A DNA stretch of 50,597 bases from a virus. Numbering within the stretch: the first letter of the stretch is position 1; each line of letters opens with the position of its first letter. The position numbers and the translations under genes are program-made. Below are positions 39,807 to 48,795 of the stretch, piece after piece. The DNA lies in the IMG/VR virus record IMGVR_UViG_3300022935_000028, positions 1 through 50,597 of that record; one strand, given 5' to 3'. The notes beneath the pieces are model-generated. The model had not been told where the DNA came from. It ran no database searches and was given only the letters and a program-made list of their open reading frames with translations.

Positions 39807-42800
39807 TTAAATTCCAAATAATTGCAAGGCTAGATAATCGCCATCTATGCCGTCATTATGTTCTACTTTAGTTGAAATAATTAATTCTAAACCAGATGTA
39901 GTTGTTATATTATGACCACTAACTTTTACTTGTCCTGCTATTAAGGTGTTTGTAAGTGCATCAGATCCTCCACTAGAAATTCTGCTTTCTAAATATTTTA
40001 TAATAGCAGATTGTGTTGGAACTATATTATTTGAGTTAGCTACAAATGTTCCGTCTTTACTAAATTCTCTAACAACAACTGCACTTCCTCCTACTTGAAC
40101 ACCGCCTAACGATAATTCAGATAAGCCACTAAGTTCAAATATATCTGCATTAACTGTAACTGCACCAGTTGCTTGTTCAACACTAAACAACTCTCCAACT
40201 CTAAAGTTACCGTCTTGGTCAGTACTTGTGTAAAATACTCTACCACCGTCTGATTCTACAACTTCATTAAATGGTTGTGCAGCATTTAAACTATCTTGAC
40301 CTTCTAAATAAAGTTGAGGATATCTTGTACTATTCACATTACCAGTACCAATATCAAGAAAATCGTGTCCTGTAAGTCTAATTTGGCTATATTCTTCTCT
40401 AATAACAACACTAGTTTGATGATCTGGAGATTCATTTTCTCCAATACTTGGACTTATAGTAATAGTCAAATCATATGGTCCTGTACCACTAGAACTTTGT
40501 ACTTTAGTAAGTCTATAAGTAACATCTGTGATTCCGTTTATTTCTACGTTTGCACCTGGTCCGGGGATTCGTGTAACATTATTCAGTACTAAAGTTTTTC
40601 CTGTTTGATAAATGTCTGCATATCCGTCGCCGCCGGTAATCGTCACTGTTGCGCTAGTATAACCTGTACCTTTATTTACAAATCTTGGTTGAGTTAACAC
40701 CGCTGAATTAACGTTTGCAGTGAAAGATGCATCAATAGTACTTTCATTATCATAAAAGTCTATAATCGGATTTTCAATATAGCCACCGCCTGGATCGTAC
40801 ATTAACACTCTGTTAATTCTACTATTTTCTACTACAGCTCTTGCTACTGCGTTAGAACCTGTAGTAATATTTCTTACAGTACTAGATCCTGATGCTATTG
40901 TCCAAAGAGTGCCGTTTAACATTCTTGTAACACCATTAGTTCCTGGTATTGTAAACGCAGTACTGTCTAAATCAAACCATTTCCAAGACCAACCGTCTTT
41001 TGATCTACCCACAGTCTTTGTATCGCCTGATACTGGAAATGCAATAAATTGTCCGTTTCCGTATATGACTCTATCTAAACTTCCGTCTGGAATAGTCTCT
41101 AAATGTCTATCATTGTTGTACCAAGTTAACCCATCAAAACTATAAACAGCCATTGCAGAACCAAGTACATCACCGATTGCAACCCATCGATTGTTTCCAT
41201 AAGCTACGTGAGTCCACGACGCTGTAGGTAAAGCGTTAGTTACTTCAGTCCAGTTAACGCCGTCTGAAGAATATGCAATATCACCATCGCCGTGAACTGC
41301 TAACCATTTGCCGCCGCCATATGCAAGACCAGCTGATGCTGCTCCTCCAGCAATACCAAAAGTATTTGTAGTTTGACCAGAGCCGTCTGCGTTAAAGCTT
41401 ACCCAGCCGTTCATATTACCCCAAATTGCGACAAGTAAGCCTGTGCTAGGATCAACATCAAGATGTGTCCACAGATTATTGTGATTAGGCAAGTTTATTG
41501 TTGTCCAAGAATCTGCATCAGTATCGTATCTATATACATTAGAATCATAAACACTTAAGAAATAAGCATATATTCCATTTGTAACTGATGTATAAAATCC
41601 GCCTACCGGATCGGTTGTCCCTGATAAATTTGTATTGCTTGCTATAAATGTTGTACCGTCTGTACTTATTGCAGAATCACCATCTCCATTTATAGCAATA
41701 TACACACCGTTTGTATACTGCATATCGTGTATGCCTGATAATATAAAATTAGCAGGCCAAGATATACTAGCATTAGTTAATTCCCAACCTGGATCTGCTA
41801 TATCTACTCTTGGCTCTATTGTATATCTACTAGTTGTATCTAATGACGATACAATAGGATTTCCTGGATATAAGCTTTCCCAACCATTGGTATCATTATA
41901 TTCTTTAGAAACTATTGCAACTTTACTAACAGGATCATAACCTGTTATAACACCGTATTGTCCTATACCTGTACCTGCAACAACTACAACTCTTTGTCCA
42001 ATATATTTTTCAGCTGTGCCTGTTTCGTCAGCTGCTGCAAGAGTAATTGTACCTGTACTTCCAGTTTGTGCGTTATTCAACAAATATTGATAGTTTAATC
42101 CGCCCGGTATCGAGCTGTCTGCAGGACCTAATATTCTTATATCACTAATACCAAATGGTCTAAACTCTTCAAATGCTAAATCGCCTGATAAGCCTGCGCC
42201 TGAAACCGTAGACGTTACTGTTGAATAATGCTGTCCTAAATTATTAAAACCTAAAGCAACTAATTCATTACCGTCAGTATGCACTATTTCTATCTGTGCT
42301 TCTTTGGACTGGTTATTAACATTTGCTGTGACTGGTATTTCTTCTGCACTTACACCTTCTGCTACTGATCCATAAGTTCCGTAAGAATTGTTACCATTAG
42401 TTGCTCGTAAAATACCACCGTGTTCTGCAAGATAACCTATGTGACAGAAATATGTAAACACAGAAACAAGTTCTGATCGTCCTCCGTCTGTTGCCCAGTA
42501 TCCTATGCCGTCATCTAGAACTTGTGTAAAATCGTTTGCAACTACAGATCTATTTCCGCCGTTGTGTAATGATCCGTCAATTTTCATACCAACACACGCT
42601 GTACCGAATGTAGTTACATTTTGTACATAGCAAGATTTTGTAGTGATCCAAACTGATTCGTCATTTGGTCCTGTTCCTGGATCTAAACTAACAAATGCTC
42701 CTGCACTTGGTCTTCTAGTAAAAAACGAATTTACCTCTCCAAGTGTTCCTGATAACCCTTGTAGTGTCATATTTCTAATACCACTGCCATTGTTTACAAG

Positions 42801-44981
42801 AAACATATTAGCTTGTTCGTAGCCTGCGGCAGGCTGTATTACTGTTCCTCTAAGTTCGTCTCCTACAAGAGCAACATTTCTTGGTACTTTGATAGGAAGT
42901 GTTTCTTCGTATATGCCAGTCTTGATAAACACAGTTGTATTAGGATAACTTGCAAACACTATCGGAACTGTACCAGGTGTATAATCGGATATTGTACCAG
43001 TGGTCTCTCCGACAAAATCGTCTGCTCTTGAATTAAGATAGTCTATCAGTTCATTAAATGCTAATGCTTGCGCTTCAGTGAGGGCTGCCGTTGAAAACAC
43101 ACCTTGGCCAATATCTAAGGCATCAAAAAGTCCAATATTTCCGTTACCGTCTATATCACCGTATGGATTACCGGTACGAGGGTTAATTACTTCGAATGCT
43201 GCATCTAAATTAGGAGCAGTAGCTGATAATGTTTGAGAAAAATTTTGTAAAAGTGCAGTACTTAACGCATCAAATATAATGCCACTATCATTATTATATT
43301 TTTGTACGTTAATTCGATTTATACCTAGATTATTATAAATGTATTCACAAGCAAACTTAACTGTTCTAAAAGGCGCTTGTAAAGTAGTCCCATTTGCTGT
43401 ACTATCTACTCCATCTACACTTACAAAAAATACATTTGGAACATCTTCAAAGTTAGCCCATTCTAAATTAGTTTGAGCGGAAACCTTGAGTGCATTACCA
43501 GCAGATCCAACTGCAAATCTAACGTGTTCTGATCCATCGTGAGTTCTTAAGTCACCTACTTCGGCCATAACATTACCTGGTGTACCTTGTAGTAAAACTC
43601 TCCAGTAATTATCATTTGTATTTTCAATATCTAAATCAGGTCGTGTATCACTTTCTGTACCAAGATGTCTTTGTATACAAATATATAAAGTTCCTGCATA
43701 TGTAACTGTATCACCTAAGAAATATTCTGTATTATCAATCCAAAGATTTCTAAATTGTCTACCAGTAACTAAAATTTCCCAAGTATTAACATCTGCATCT
43801 GGATATTGATTAATATTGTCAGTCAATGCAACATATAAATATCCACTATTTCTAACAACATCTCCTGTTCTATAATTAGTTGTTGGAATCCATTCTCCTA
43901 AATGTCTATATCCTTGTGTAACTAATTCCCAATTACCTGTGTCTTGTAATAATCCGTTTATACTAGGAACACTATTTGTATTGTTAGTAAGGGCTACATA
44001 AGAATAACCTCCATAAGTAACTAAGTCGCCTTGATTATATTCAACTGTAGATTCCCAGGCTCCTTCGTATTCCAAACCTGGAATATAAATATCCCAGTTT
44101 GCTTGATCTTCTCGTAGTGTTGTTGTTGATGTATGTCCAACATTTGCCTTCCACAATGCTCCACCGTATTTAACAATATCATTCTTTTTATATCTAAAAG
44201 AATCTTGCCAAGTATTTTTGTATTCTTGTCCTTCTACAACAATTTCCCAACTGCTTAAACTATCTTCTAGTCCTAAAGAAGTAGTAGCAGCACTTGTATG
44301 TGGTGTTACGCATCGATATACAATGCCTCCGTATTTTACTACATCGTCTCTAACATATCTTGTATTAACTTGCCAATCTGTTCTCCAGTTATCACTTCTA
44401 GTTACTTCTGTCCATTTATCACCATCAAGTTCTAATCCATCTTCATAAGAATCAGCAGCAGTATGTTTTTCTATACATATGTAAGTAGTGCCGTTGTATA
44501 TAACAACATCACCCAAATCATAAGATGAAGGGACACCAATGTCTCCAGGAACTTGTGGGTCAGGAGCTACTGTAGGTGTCCAAGTGTTAAGCCAATTATA
44601 AGTAGTAGCAATCAATCTCCAGTTTGTAATATTACCTGGAGGGCCTAATCTAATTTGACTGTTTGACGTATGGGGGATTATACATTGGTAAACGTATCCC
44701 TTCCATTTAATAATGTCACCTAAACTATAATAAGTGTCAGCAATCCAGTCTTGTTTCCATCTATAACCGTCAAACATTAACTCCCATCTTGGAGCAGGAT
44801 CGCCATCATTATCAAGAGCATTAATATCAACATATATATTATTAGGATCTGATTCGTGACCAATCAAACAAACATATGCCTTGCCTTCGTAAAGTACTAT
44901 ATCGTCTTTTACATACGTTGATGAAAACTGCCAATCGCCAGTCCATCTAAATCTAATTCTGCCAATATTAAATTCTGCCAT
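39807..44981 (-). CDS. giant modular virion protein with CBM-like repeats and beta-propeller insert (1724 residues)
   Basis: Paralogue of the neighbouring 1694-residue protein. Same start (MAEFNIGRIRFRWTGDW), eight W/Y-GD-(V/I)-Y-C-HT repeats at about residues 10-470, a beta-helix-like region from NVFFVSVDGVDSTANG with IKTGIYEETLPIKVPRN and DGSLHNGGNRSVVANDF rungs, and the same C-terminal module (IRLTGHDFLDIGTGN, GRVFYTSTDQDGNFRVG, NIVPTQSAIIKYL). Between SRYTIEPRVDIADPG and NAVARAVVENSRI, where the paralogue simply continues, it has about 300 extra residues with Asp-box-like repeats (STDGTTF, SSDGVNWTEV, SFDGLTWYN, SKDGWSWKWF) that suggest a sialidase/BNR-type propeller. AGGA precedes ATG. 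The gene is five bases from 44986-45363. Likely a fibre or spike. Confidence 0.88.
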   Translation of the reverse strand: MAEFNIGRIRFRWTGDWQFSSTYVKDDIVLYEGKAYVCLIGHESDPNNIYVDINALDNDGDPAPRWELMFDGYRWKQDWIADTYYSLGDIIKWKGYVYQCIIPHTSNSQIRLGPPGNITNWRLIATTYNWLNTWTPTVAPDPQVPGDIGVPSSYDLGDVVIYNGTTYICIEKHTAADSYEDGLELDGDKWTEVTRSDNWRTDWQVNTRYVRDDVVKYGGIVYRCVTPHTSAATTSLGLEDSLSSWEIVVEGQEYKNTWQDSFRYKKNDIVKYGGALWKANVGHTSTTTLREDQANWDIYIPGLEYEGAWESTVEYNQGDLVTYGGYSYVALTNNTNSVPSINGLLQDTGNWELVTQGYRHLGEWIPTTNYRTGDVVRNSGYLYVALTDNINQYPDADVNTWEILVTGRQFRNLWIDNTEYFLGDTVTYAGTLYICIQRHLGTESDTRPDLDIENTNDNYWRVLLQGTPGNVMAEVGDLRTHDGSEHVRFAVGSAGNALKVSAQTNLEWANFEDVPNVFFVSVDGVDSTANGTTLQAPFRTVKFACEYIYNNLGINRINVQKYNNDSGIIFDALSTALLQNFSQTLSATAPNLDAAFEVINPRTGNPYGDIDGNGNIGLFDALDIGQGVFSTAALTEAQALAFNELIDYLNSRADDFVGETTGTISDYTPGTVPIVFASYPNTTVFIKTGIYEETLPIKVPRNVALVGDELRGTVIQPAAGYEQANMFLVNNGSGIRNMTLQGLSGTLGEVNSFFTRRPSAGAFVSLDPGTGPNDESVWITTKSCYVQNVTTFGTACVGMKIDGSLHNGGNRSVVANDFTQVLDDGIGYWATDGGRSELVSVFTYFCHIGYLAEHGGILRATNGNNSYGTYGSVAEGVSAEEIPVTANVNNQSKEAQIEIVHTDGNELVALGFNNLGQHYSTVTSTVSGAGLSGDLAFEEFRPFGISDIRILGPADSSIPGGLNYQYLLNNAQTGSTGTITLAAADETGTAEKYIGQRVVVVAGTGIGQYGVITGYDPVSKVAIVSKEYNDTNGWESLYPGNPIVSSLDTTSRYTIEPRVDIADPGWELTNASISWPANFILSGIHDMQYTNGVYIAINGDGDSAISTDGTTFIASNTNLSGTTDPVGGFYTSVTNGIYAYFLSVYDSNVYRYDTDADSWTTINLPNHNNLWTHLDVDPSTGLLVAIWGNMNGWVSFNADGSGQTTNTFGIAGGAASAGLAYGGGKWLAVHGDGDIAYSSDGVNWTEVTNALPTASWTHVAYGNNRWVAIGDVLGSAMAVYSFDGLTWYNNDRHLETIPDGSLDRVIYGNGQFIAFPVSGDTKTVGRSKDGWSWKWFDLDSTAFTIPGTNGVTRMLNGTLWTIASGSSTVRNITTGSNAVARAVVENSRINRVLMYDPGGGYIENPIIDFYDNESTIDASFTANVNSAVLTQPRFVNKGTGYTSATVTITGGDGYADIYQTGKTLVLNNVTRIPGPGANVEINGITDVTYRLTKVQSSSGTGPYDLTITISPSIGENESPDHQTSVVIREEYSQIRLTGHDFLDIGTGNVNSTRYPQLYLEGQDSLNAAQPFNEVVESDGGRVFYTSTDQDGNFRVGELFSVEQATGAVTVNADIFELSGLSELSLGGVQVGGSAVVVREFSKDGTFVANSNNIVPTQSAIIKYLESRISSGGSDALTNTLIAGQVKVSGHNITTTSGLELIISTKVEHNDGIDGDYLALQLFGI
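40890..41790 (-). other. coding segment for an inserted beta-propeller domain
   Basis: About 300 codons of the 1724-residue gene with no counterpart in its paralogue. They encode repeated blades of the type Y-G-x-G-x-(W/F)-(V/I)-A followed by S-x-D-G-x-x-W, the Asp-box signature. Flanking sequence on both sides matches the paralogue. Confidence 0.7.
43570..44950 (-). repeat. eight CBM5/12-like protein repeats in the 1724-residue gene
   Basis: Same repeat type and number as in the paralogue. Unit 3 has a longer Pro/Asp-rich loop, and units 6 and 7 have lost HTS, as in the paralogue, so the array probably expanded before the two genes split. Confidence 0.7.
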
Positions 44982-44985
44982 TTTT

Positions 44986-45363
44986 TTATCCTAAACCGTC
45001 TGTTGATGAATTTTCATCATATACAAATCTTTGATTTACTCTTGCAACCAATTCGCCTTCGTCGTCAATATAATATGAAATATTTCTATCATCCCATTTG
45101 AATTGTTCATAGTTTAAATTATCATAAACTAAGTTATGATTCACATCTCTACCTTCGTAAAAATCTTGTCCTTCTGCAAAGTCAGGATAATTCTGGGTAG
45201 GATCTCCTGGATTGTTAATTTGTAAACTATCTGTTCTACTCAATTGATCAACTTTACCTATAAAAAGCTCGCCGTTGTCTGTTCTACGCAAACCATAAAA
45301 ATACCGATTTTGTAGTGCATCTACAATATTTCCTGATGTTATACCTGTATAATAATCTGACAT
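44986..45363 (-). CDS. small conserved phage protein, virion-associated by context
   Basis: 125 residues. MSDYYTGITSGNIVDALQNRYFYGLRRTDNGELFIG, then a central acidic FAEGQDFYEGRDVNHNLVYDNLNYEQFKWDD and a terminal RFVYDENSSTDGLG. The ISYYIDDEGELVARVN piece suggests a short beta hairpin. I recognise this only as a small conserved gene among fibre and baseplate genes of marine T4-like phages. It sits between 45376-45705 and the 1724-residue gene with 5-12 base gaps and AAGGAA before ATG. A linker or connector of the giant proteins is possible, but this is inference. Confidence 0.82.
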   Translation of the reverse strand: MSDYYTGITSGNIVDALQNRYFYGLRRTDNGELFIGKVDQLSRTDSLQINNPGDPTQNYPDFAEGQDFYEGRDVNHNLVYDNLNYEQFKWDDRNISYYIDDEGELVARVNQRFVYDENSSTDGLG

Positions 45364-45375
45364 AGTTTATTCCTT

Positions 45376-45705
45376 TTATACAATATCCACATAACTTATA
45401 ACTGCATCAAGTGCTTCGTCTTGATCTGCTTGTAAATACAGTTGGTTGCTAGGTGCTAATATTAATTTTTCAGCTGGTGCTAGTGCGTGAAGTGTACTGT
45501 TAGGAGGTATCATAACATCTTTCATATAATATCCCAAAACGCTTCCGTCGTCGTGTATCATTACATTTGCATAAACCATAAAGTCTGTTAGATTTGCAAG
45601 TGTCATTCCTATTACTGTTGATCTAGTAGCACCATCAGTTTCTATTGCTAATATAGGTACAGTTCCTATTTCTTTTACTACTTTGTTTAAAAAACTTGTT
45701 GCCAT
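45376..45705 (-). CDS. small beta-rich virion protein
   Basis: 109 residues. Strands with hydrophobic alternation (VPILAIETDG, VIGMTLANLTDFMVYANVMI, KDVMIPPNSTLHALAPAEKLIL, LYLQADQDEALDAVISYVDIV) suggest a small beta sandwich. It may be a distant relative of the 105-residue protein at 34352. No catalytic motif is present. It follows the 983-residue gene by four bases with AGGATAA before ATG and belongs to the same run of late genes. Virion location is inferred from context only. Confidence 0.8.
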   Translation of the reverse strand: MATSFLNKVVKEIGTVPILAIETDGATRSTVIGMTLANLTDFMVYANVMIHDDGSVLGYYMKDVMIPPNSTLHALAPAEKLILAPSNQLYLQADQDEALDAVISYVDIV

Positions 45706-45709
45706 TTTA

Positions 45710-48661
45710 TTATCCTAAAACCAATACATATTCTAATACAAGATTTTCTGCTTGATTGAATGTAATCGAACCTGTTGAACCAGCTACAGACGCCCAACTA
45801 AATCCGTCAAATATTTCTAAATATCCTTCTTCGGTATTATATCTTACCATACCTGTTTCTCTATAAGCAGGCAATGGACGCTCATTACTTATACCTAAGG
45901 GTACAACAAATCCGCCGGTGCCTTCAATTTTGACATAACCATTTCCTTGTTGGTTAAATTCAAATACACCTCCCGGATCCGTATTTGTAATCGTTGAATT
46001 TTTTATTGCTAAATCATCTATTATAACTGAGCCTGTGCCATTACTTTGTAACTGTAGATCTGTATCTGCTGTCTGGGTGCTTATTATATTTGAATCTATT
46101 ACAATATCATCTACTTCAACTCTTCCAGTTTGTAACTTACTAGAATCTATTGTTGTTGTTAATGTTCCATTATTATAAAAACGTATAACATCGTCATTTG
46201 CGCCAGGTGTAAGTTCTGCTGTAATGTAAGTATCTAAATCTAAGTCGTATACGCCATTTAACGCAATCCAGTTACCGTCATATCCTTCAAACAAATTAGT
46301 TTGTGTATTATAACGTATCATACCTGTAGCAGGTGTTGGACGACTTGCTGTGTCACCTTTTGGTAATTGTAATCCGCTTGTGCTATCTATAACTACAAGT
46401 CCACTAGCACTGTCTAGTATTATATCACCGGTTGTGCTAGAAATGGTATTTCCACTTATAGTTAAATTTCCTGTATTTATAGAATTTCCTGTTATTACTG
46501 TGCTAGAATTACCAGTAGTAACTGTTATTCCTTGATTTGCTGCAATGTTTACATCGCTTGCACTAAAGTTGACAGTTCCATCTTCTTGGTTAACGTGAAA
46601 TAAATCACCTACACGAAAATCTCCTTTATGGTCAACTGAATTATATCTAATCTTTGCATCATTTAATTCTACTACTTCATTTGCTTGTATAACAGTAGCG
46701 TTATCATTAGTAGTTTCTTTACCATTGCCTATGTATGCTAGATTTTGTCCTATTGCATAAACAAGTACCCCAGGACCATCACCGTATAATCCATAATTAC
46801 CATATACATTAGCACTAGCTATCATTCTAATTTCAGCACCGAAATCTCTCAAATCATAGTTCAGTATTTCTGTTGCTGATGCTGCACCACTTGTAATACT
46901 TTGCGGAGTTGTATCAAATCCTATTAAACTTGTGTATTTGCCGTCAACAATAATTACATTGCCATCTACACTTTCAATAGTTGCCGTTGCAACAGTTGAT
47001 GCATCAGTAGACGTAAATGTAATAGTTGCTCCAGGTGAAAATGTTCCTGTAATGCCGCCTAACTTAATTCTTGTTTTGCCGGTGCCGTACAATCCATCAT
47101 TGCTGTCAAATGCATACACGCCTTTATCTGCAAAATATGTAAAACAATTTAACCATTCAACTCTTGCACCGTTTGTGCAGGTTAAGCCGTCTACTCCTGG
47201 TGTGATAAAAGTTACACTATGAAACAGAGCACCAGCTTCTCTAGAATTTGTAGTTGCATAAGCGCCATCGATATATGCGCCTTTCCCTGCATCTCCAGAA
47301 TTAAATCCTCTTGGATCGCTCACACTAACTGTACTGCCTTTAGTAATTACCGAAACATTTCTTACATAAGGAGATCTTGATGTTACTTCAAAATCGGTAG
47401 CTAATCTAAATCCATATCCGTTGTCTGGAAATGTTCTATTCCCTCCATTACAACTAAAAATCAACCCACTAATAAACGCTGTTGTTCCTGGTGTTCCGGC
47501 TAATCCTGTATAATATATTGTTAGTTGTCCGGTTGTATGATCATAAGTAGAGGAACTTACAGCATAATCAACACTATTAATATTAACAGTTCCGCCGCTT
47601 ACATATGAGTGTGCAAAAGGCGCTGTTCCTACATTAAAAACTGCTATGTTTGTTGTTGAACCAGCTTGTAATTGAAAGTAATTGCCGCCACTATAAAAAT
47701 CTGCAACAGTTAAATCTTCTACTGTAGTTTCACCGTTGAGTAAAATAGCATCATTATATCTTGTTGTAGTTGATGGAGTTATTTTTACTCCTCTTAAACT
47801 GTGTCCTTTTAATGTTACACCTACAGGAACAGTTAAAGGAAAATCTTCTATATAAGTTCCAGGATATACGTGTACAGTATCTCCTGATGAAGCTTGTGAT
47901 AAAGCATATTCTATACTACCAAAAGGATCGTTAGGATGATCGCCTGTATATGAATCGTCGCCGTTTTCTGCAACGTACCATATATTGCCTTGTCTCAAAG
48001 CTAAATCGATTCCGCCAGCGTCTATGCTAGATGCATTTATAGTTCCTGCATAAAAATTCTGCGTCCAAACATCTGCCCATCTTTTGCCGCCAGTAGCAGG
48101 ATCACTACCTAAACTATAAGTGTCATTAGCATCAGGAATAATATCACTAGCGATTTCTGCATTAAATGTAACATTATCTGTGTCTGCATCACCTATTGTA
48201 ATATTACCATCTGCTGTAATAGTTCCTGTGGCATATACATTTCCGTATACGTTAGTATCTGAAAATATTTCTACAGATCCTGTTCCATTGGGTACAAACT
48301 CTATGTTTTCATTTGATGTATTTGTACTAATAACATTGTTTTCAAAGTCTAAACTATCAACTGTAAGTCTATTTTGAAAAATTACGTTGTCTGCTGTGCC
48401 TAATGTAAGAGTAGGTTGAGACGTAGATATAGTTGTACCGGTTATATTAATATCACCAATATTAGCAACTGAACTTACTTCTAGTCCCGGTGTTCTGACA
48501 GTGCCATTGACATCTAAGTCGTATTGAGGTGTGCTAGTTTTGATACCAACGCGGCTGTTAACAACATCTAAATATAGAAGGTCAGTCTCAAAAGCAAGAT
48601 CAACACCCTCCCTAAGAAGGTTTGCCTTTAAGAGCGGACCGGATATACGACCAATAGCCAT
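45710..48661 (-). CDS. giant virion protein with beta-helix region (983 residues)
   Basis: Start MAIGRISGPLLKANLLREG and the following LYLDVVNSRVGIKTSTPQ repeat region resemble large structural proteins of marine T4-like phages. From QGNIWYVAENGDDSYTGDHP comes a pectate-lyase-like beta-helix opening, with VHVYPGTYIEDFPLTVPVGV and LKGHSLRGVKITPST rungs, SRSPYVRNVSVITKG and ARVEWLNCFTYFADKGVYAF, then short-repeat shaft sequence (TGNLTISGNTISSTTG) and a C-terminal GMVRYNTEEGYLEIFDG unit. It is a clear paralogue of the next, partial gene. It may act as a fibre or baseplate spike, possibly with glycan binding or cleavage; I see no certain catalytic residues. The ribosome-binding site GAGGAGA is strong, but the promoter is 116 bases away, leaving an unusually long leader. 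Confidence 0.88.
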   Translation of the reverse strand: MAIGRISGPLLKANLLREGVDLAFETDLLYLDVVNSRVGIKTSTPQYDLDVNGTVRTPGLEVSSVANIGDINITGTTISTSQPTLTLGTADNVIFQNRLTVDSLDFENNVISTNTSNENIEFVPNGTGSVEIFSDTNVYGNVYATGTITADGNITIGDADTDNVTFNAEIASDIIPDANDTYSLGSDPATGGKRWADVWTQNFYAGTINASSIDAGGIDLALRQGNIWYVAENGDDSYTGDHPNDPFGSIEYALSQASSGDTVHVYPGTYIEDFPLTVPVGVTLKGHSLRGVKITPSTTTRYNDAILLNGETTVEDLTVADFYSGGNYFQLQAGSTTNIAVFNVGTAPFAHSYVSGGTVNINSVDYAVSSSTYDHTTGQLTIYYTGLAGTPGTTAFISGLIFSCNGGNRTFPDNGYGFRLATDFEVTSRSPYVRNVSVITKGSTVSVSDPRGFNSGDAGKGAYIDGAYATTNSREAGALFHSVTFITPGVDGLTCTNGARVEWLNCFTYFADKGVYAFDSNDGLYGTGKTRIKLGGITGTFSPGATITFTSTDASTVATATIESVDGNVIIVDGKYTSLIGFDTTPQSITSGAASATEILNYDLRDFGAEIRMIASANVYGNYGLYGDGPGVLVYAIGQNLAYIGNGKETTNDNATVIQANEVVELNDAKIRYNSVDHKGDFRVGDLFHVNQEDGTVNFSASDVNIAANQGITVTTGNSSTVITGNSINTGNLTISGNTISSTTGDIILDSASGLVVIDSTSGLQLPKGDTASRPTPATGMIRYNTQTNLFEGYDGNWIALNGVYDLDLDTYITAELTPGANDDVIRFYNNGTLTTTIDSSKLQTGRVEVDDIVIDSNIISTQTADTDLQLQSNGTGSVIIDDLAIKNSTITNTDPGGVFEFNQQGNGYVKIEGTGGFVVPLGISNERPLPAYRETGMVRYNTEEGYLEIFDGFSWASVAGSTGSITFNQAENLVLEYVLVLG

Positions 48662-48795
48662 CTCTTCTCCTCAACACGGGGATCCTGTCCCTCCAACCAA
48701 ATTCTCATCCCTCAGGCTCTTTGCTGGTTGACCACAGTTTGACCCTGCAAGTATTGGTCTTACATTGCATTAATAATATTTATCGTTTTTTTGGA
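48662..48795 (-). other. 134-base intergenic region with structured 5' leader
   Basis: This is the longest non-coding stretch in the window. Read on the minus strand it has a late octamer, then about 110 bases that look unlike neighbouring DNA (richer in G and C). Foldable parts: CAACCA pairs with TGGTTG across a 25-31 base loop, GGGA pairs with TCCC near the 3' end, and GACC with GGTC near the 5' end. A 21-codon frame beginning ATGCAATGTAAGACC is open but unsupported. The rest ends in GAGGAGA and the ATG at 48661. Confidence 0.6.
48777..48784 (-). promoter_or_regulatory. T4-type late promoter octamer GATAAATA with long leader
   Basis: GATAAATA on the minus strand, 115 bases upstream of the ATG at 48661. 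Other late octamers here lie 4-40 bases from their start codons. Confidence 0.65.
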
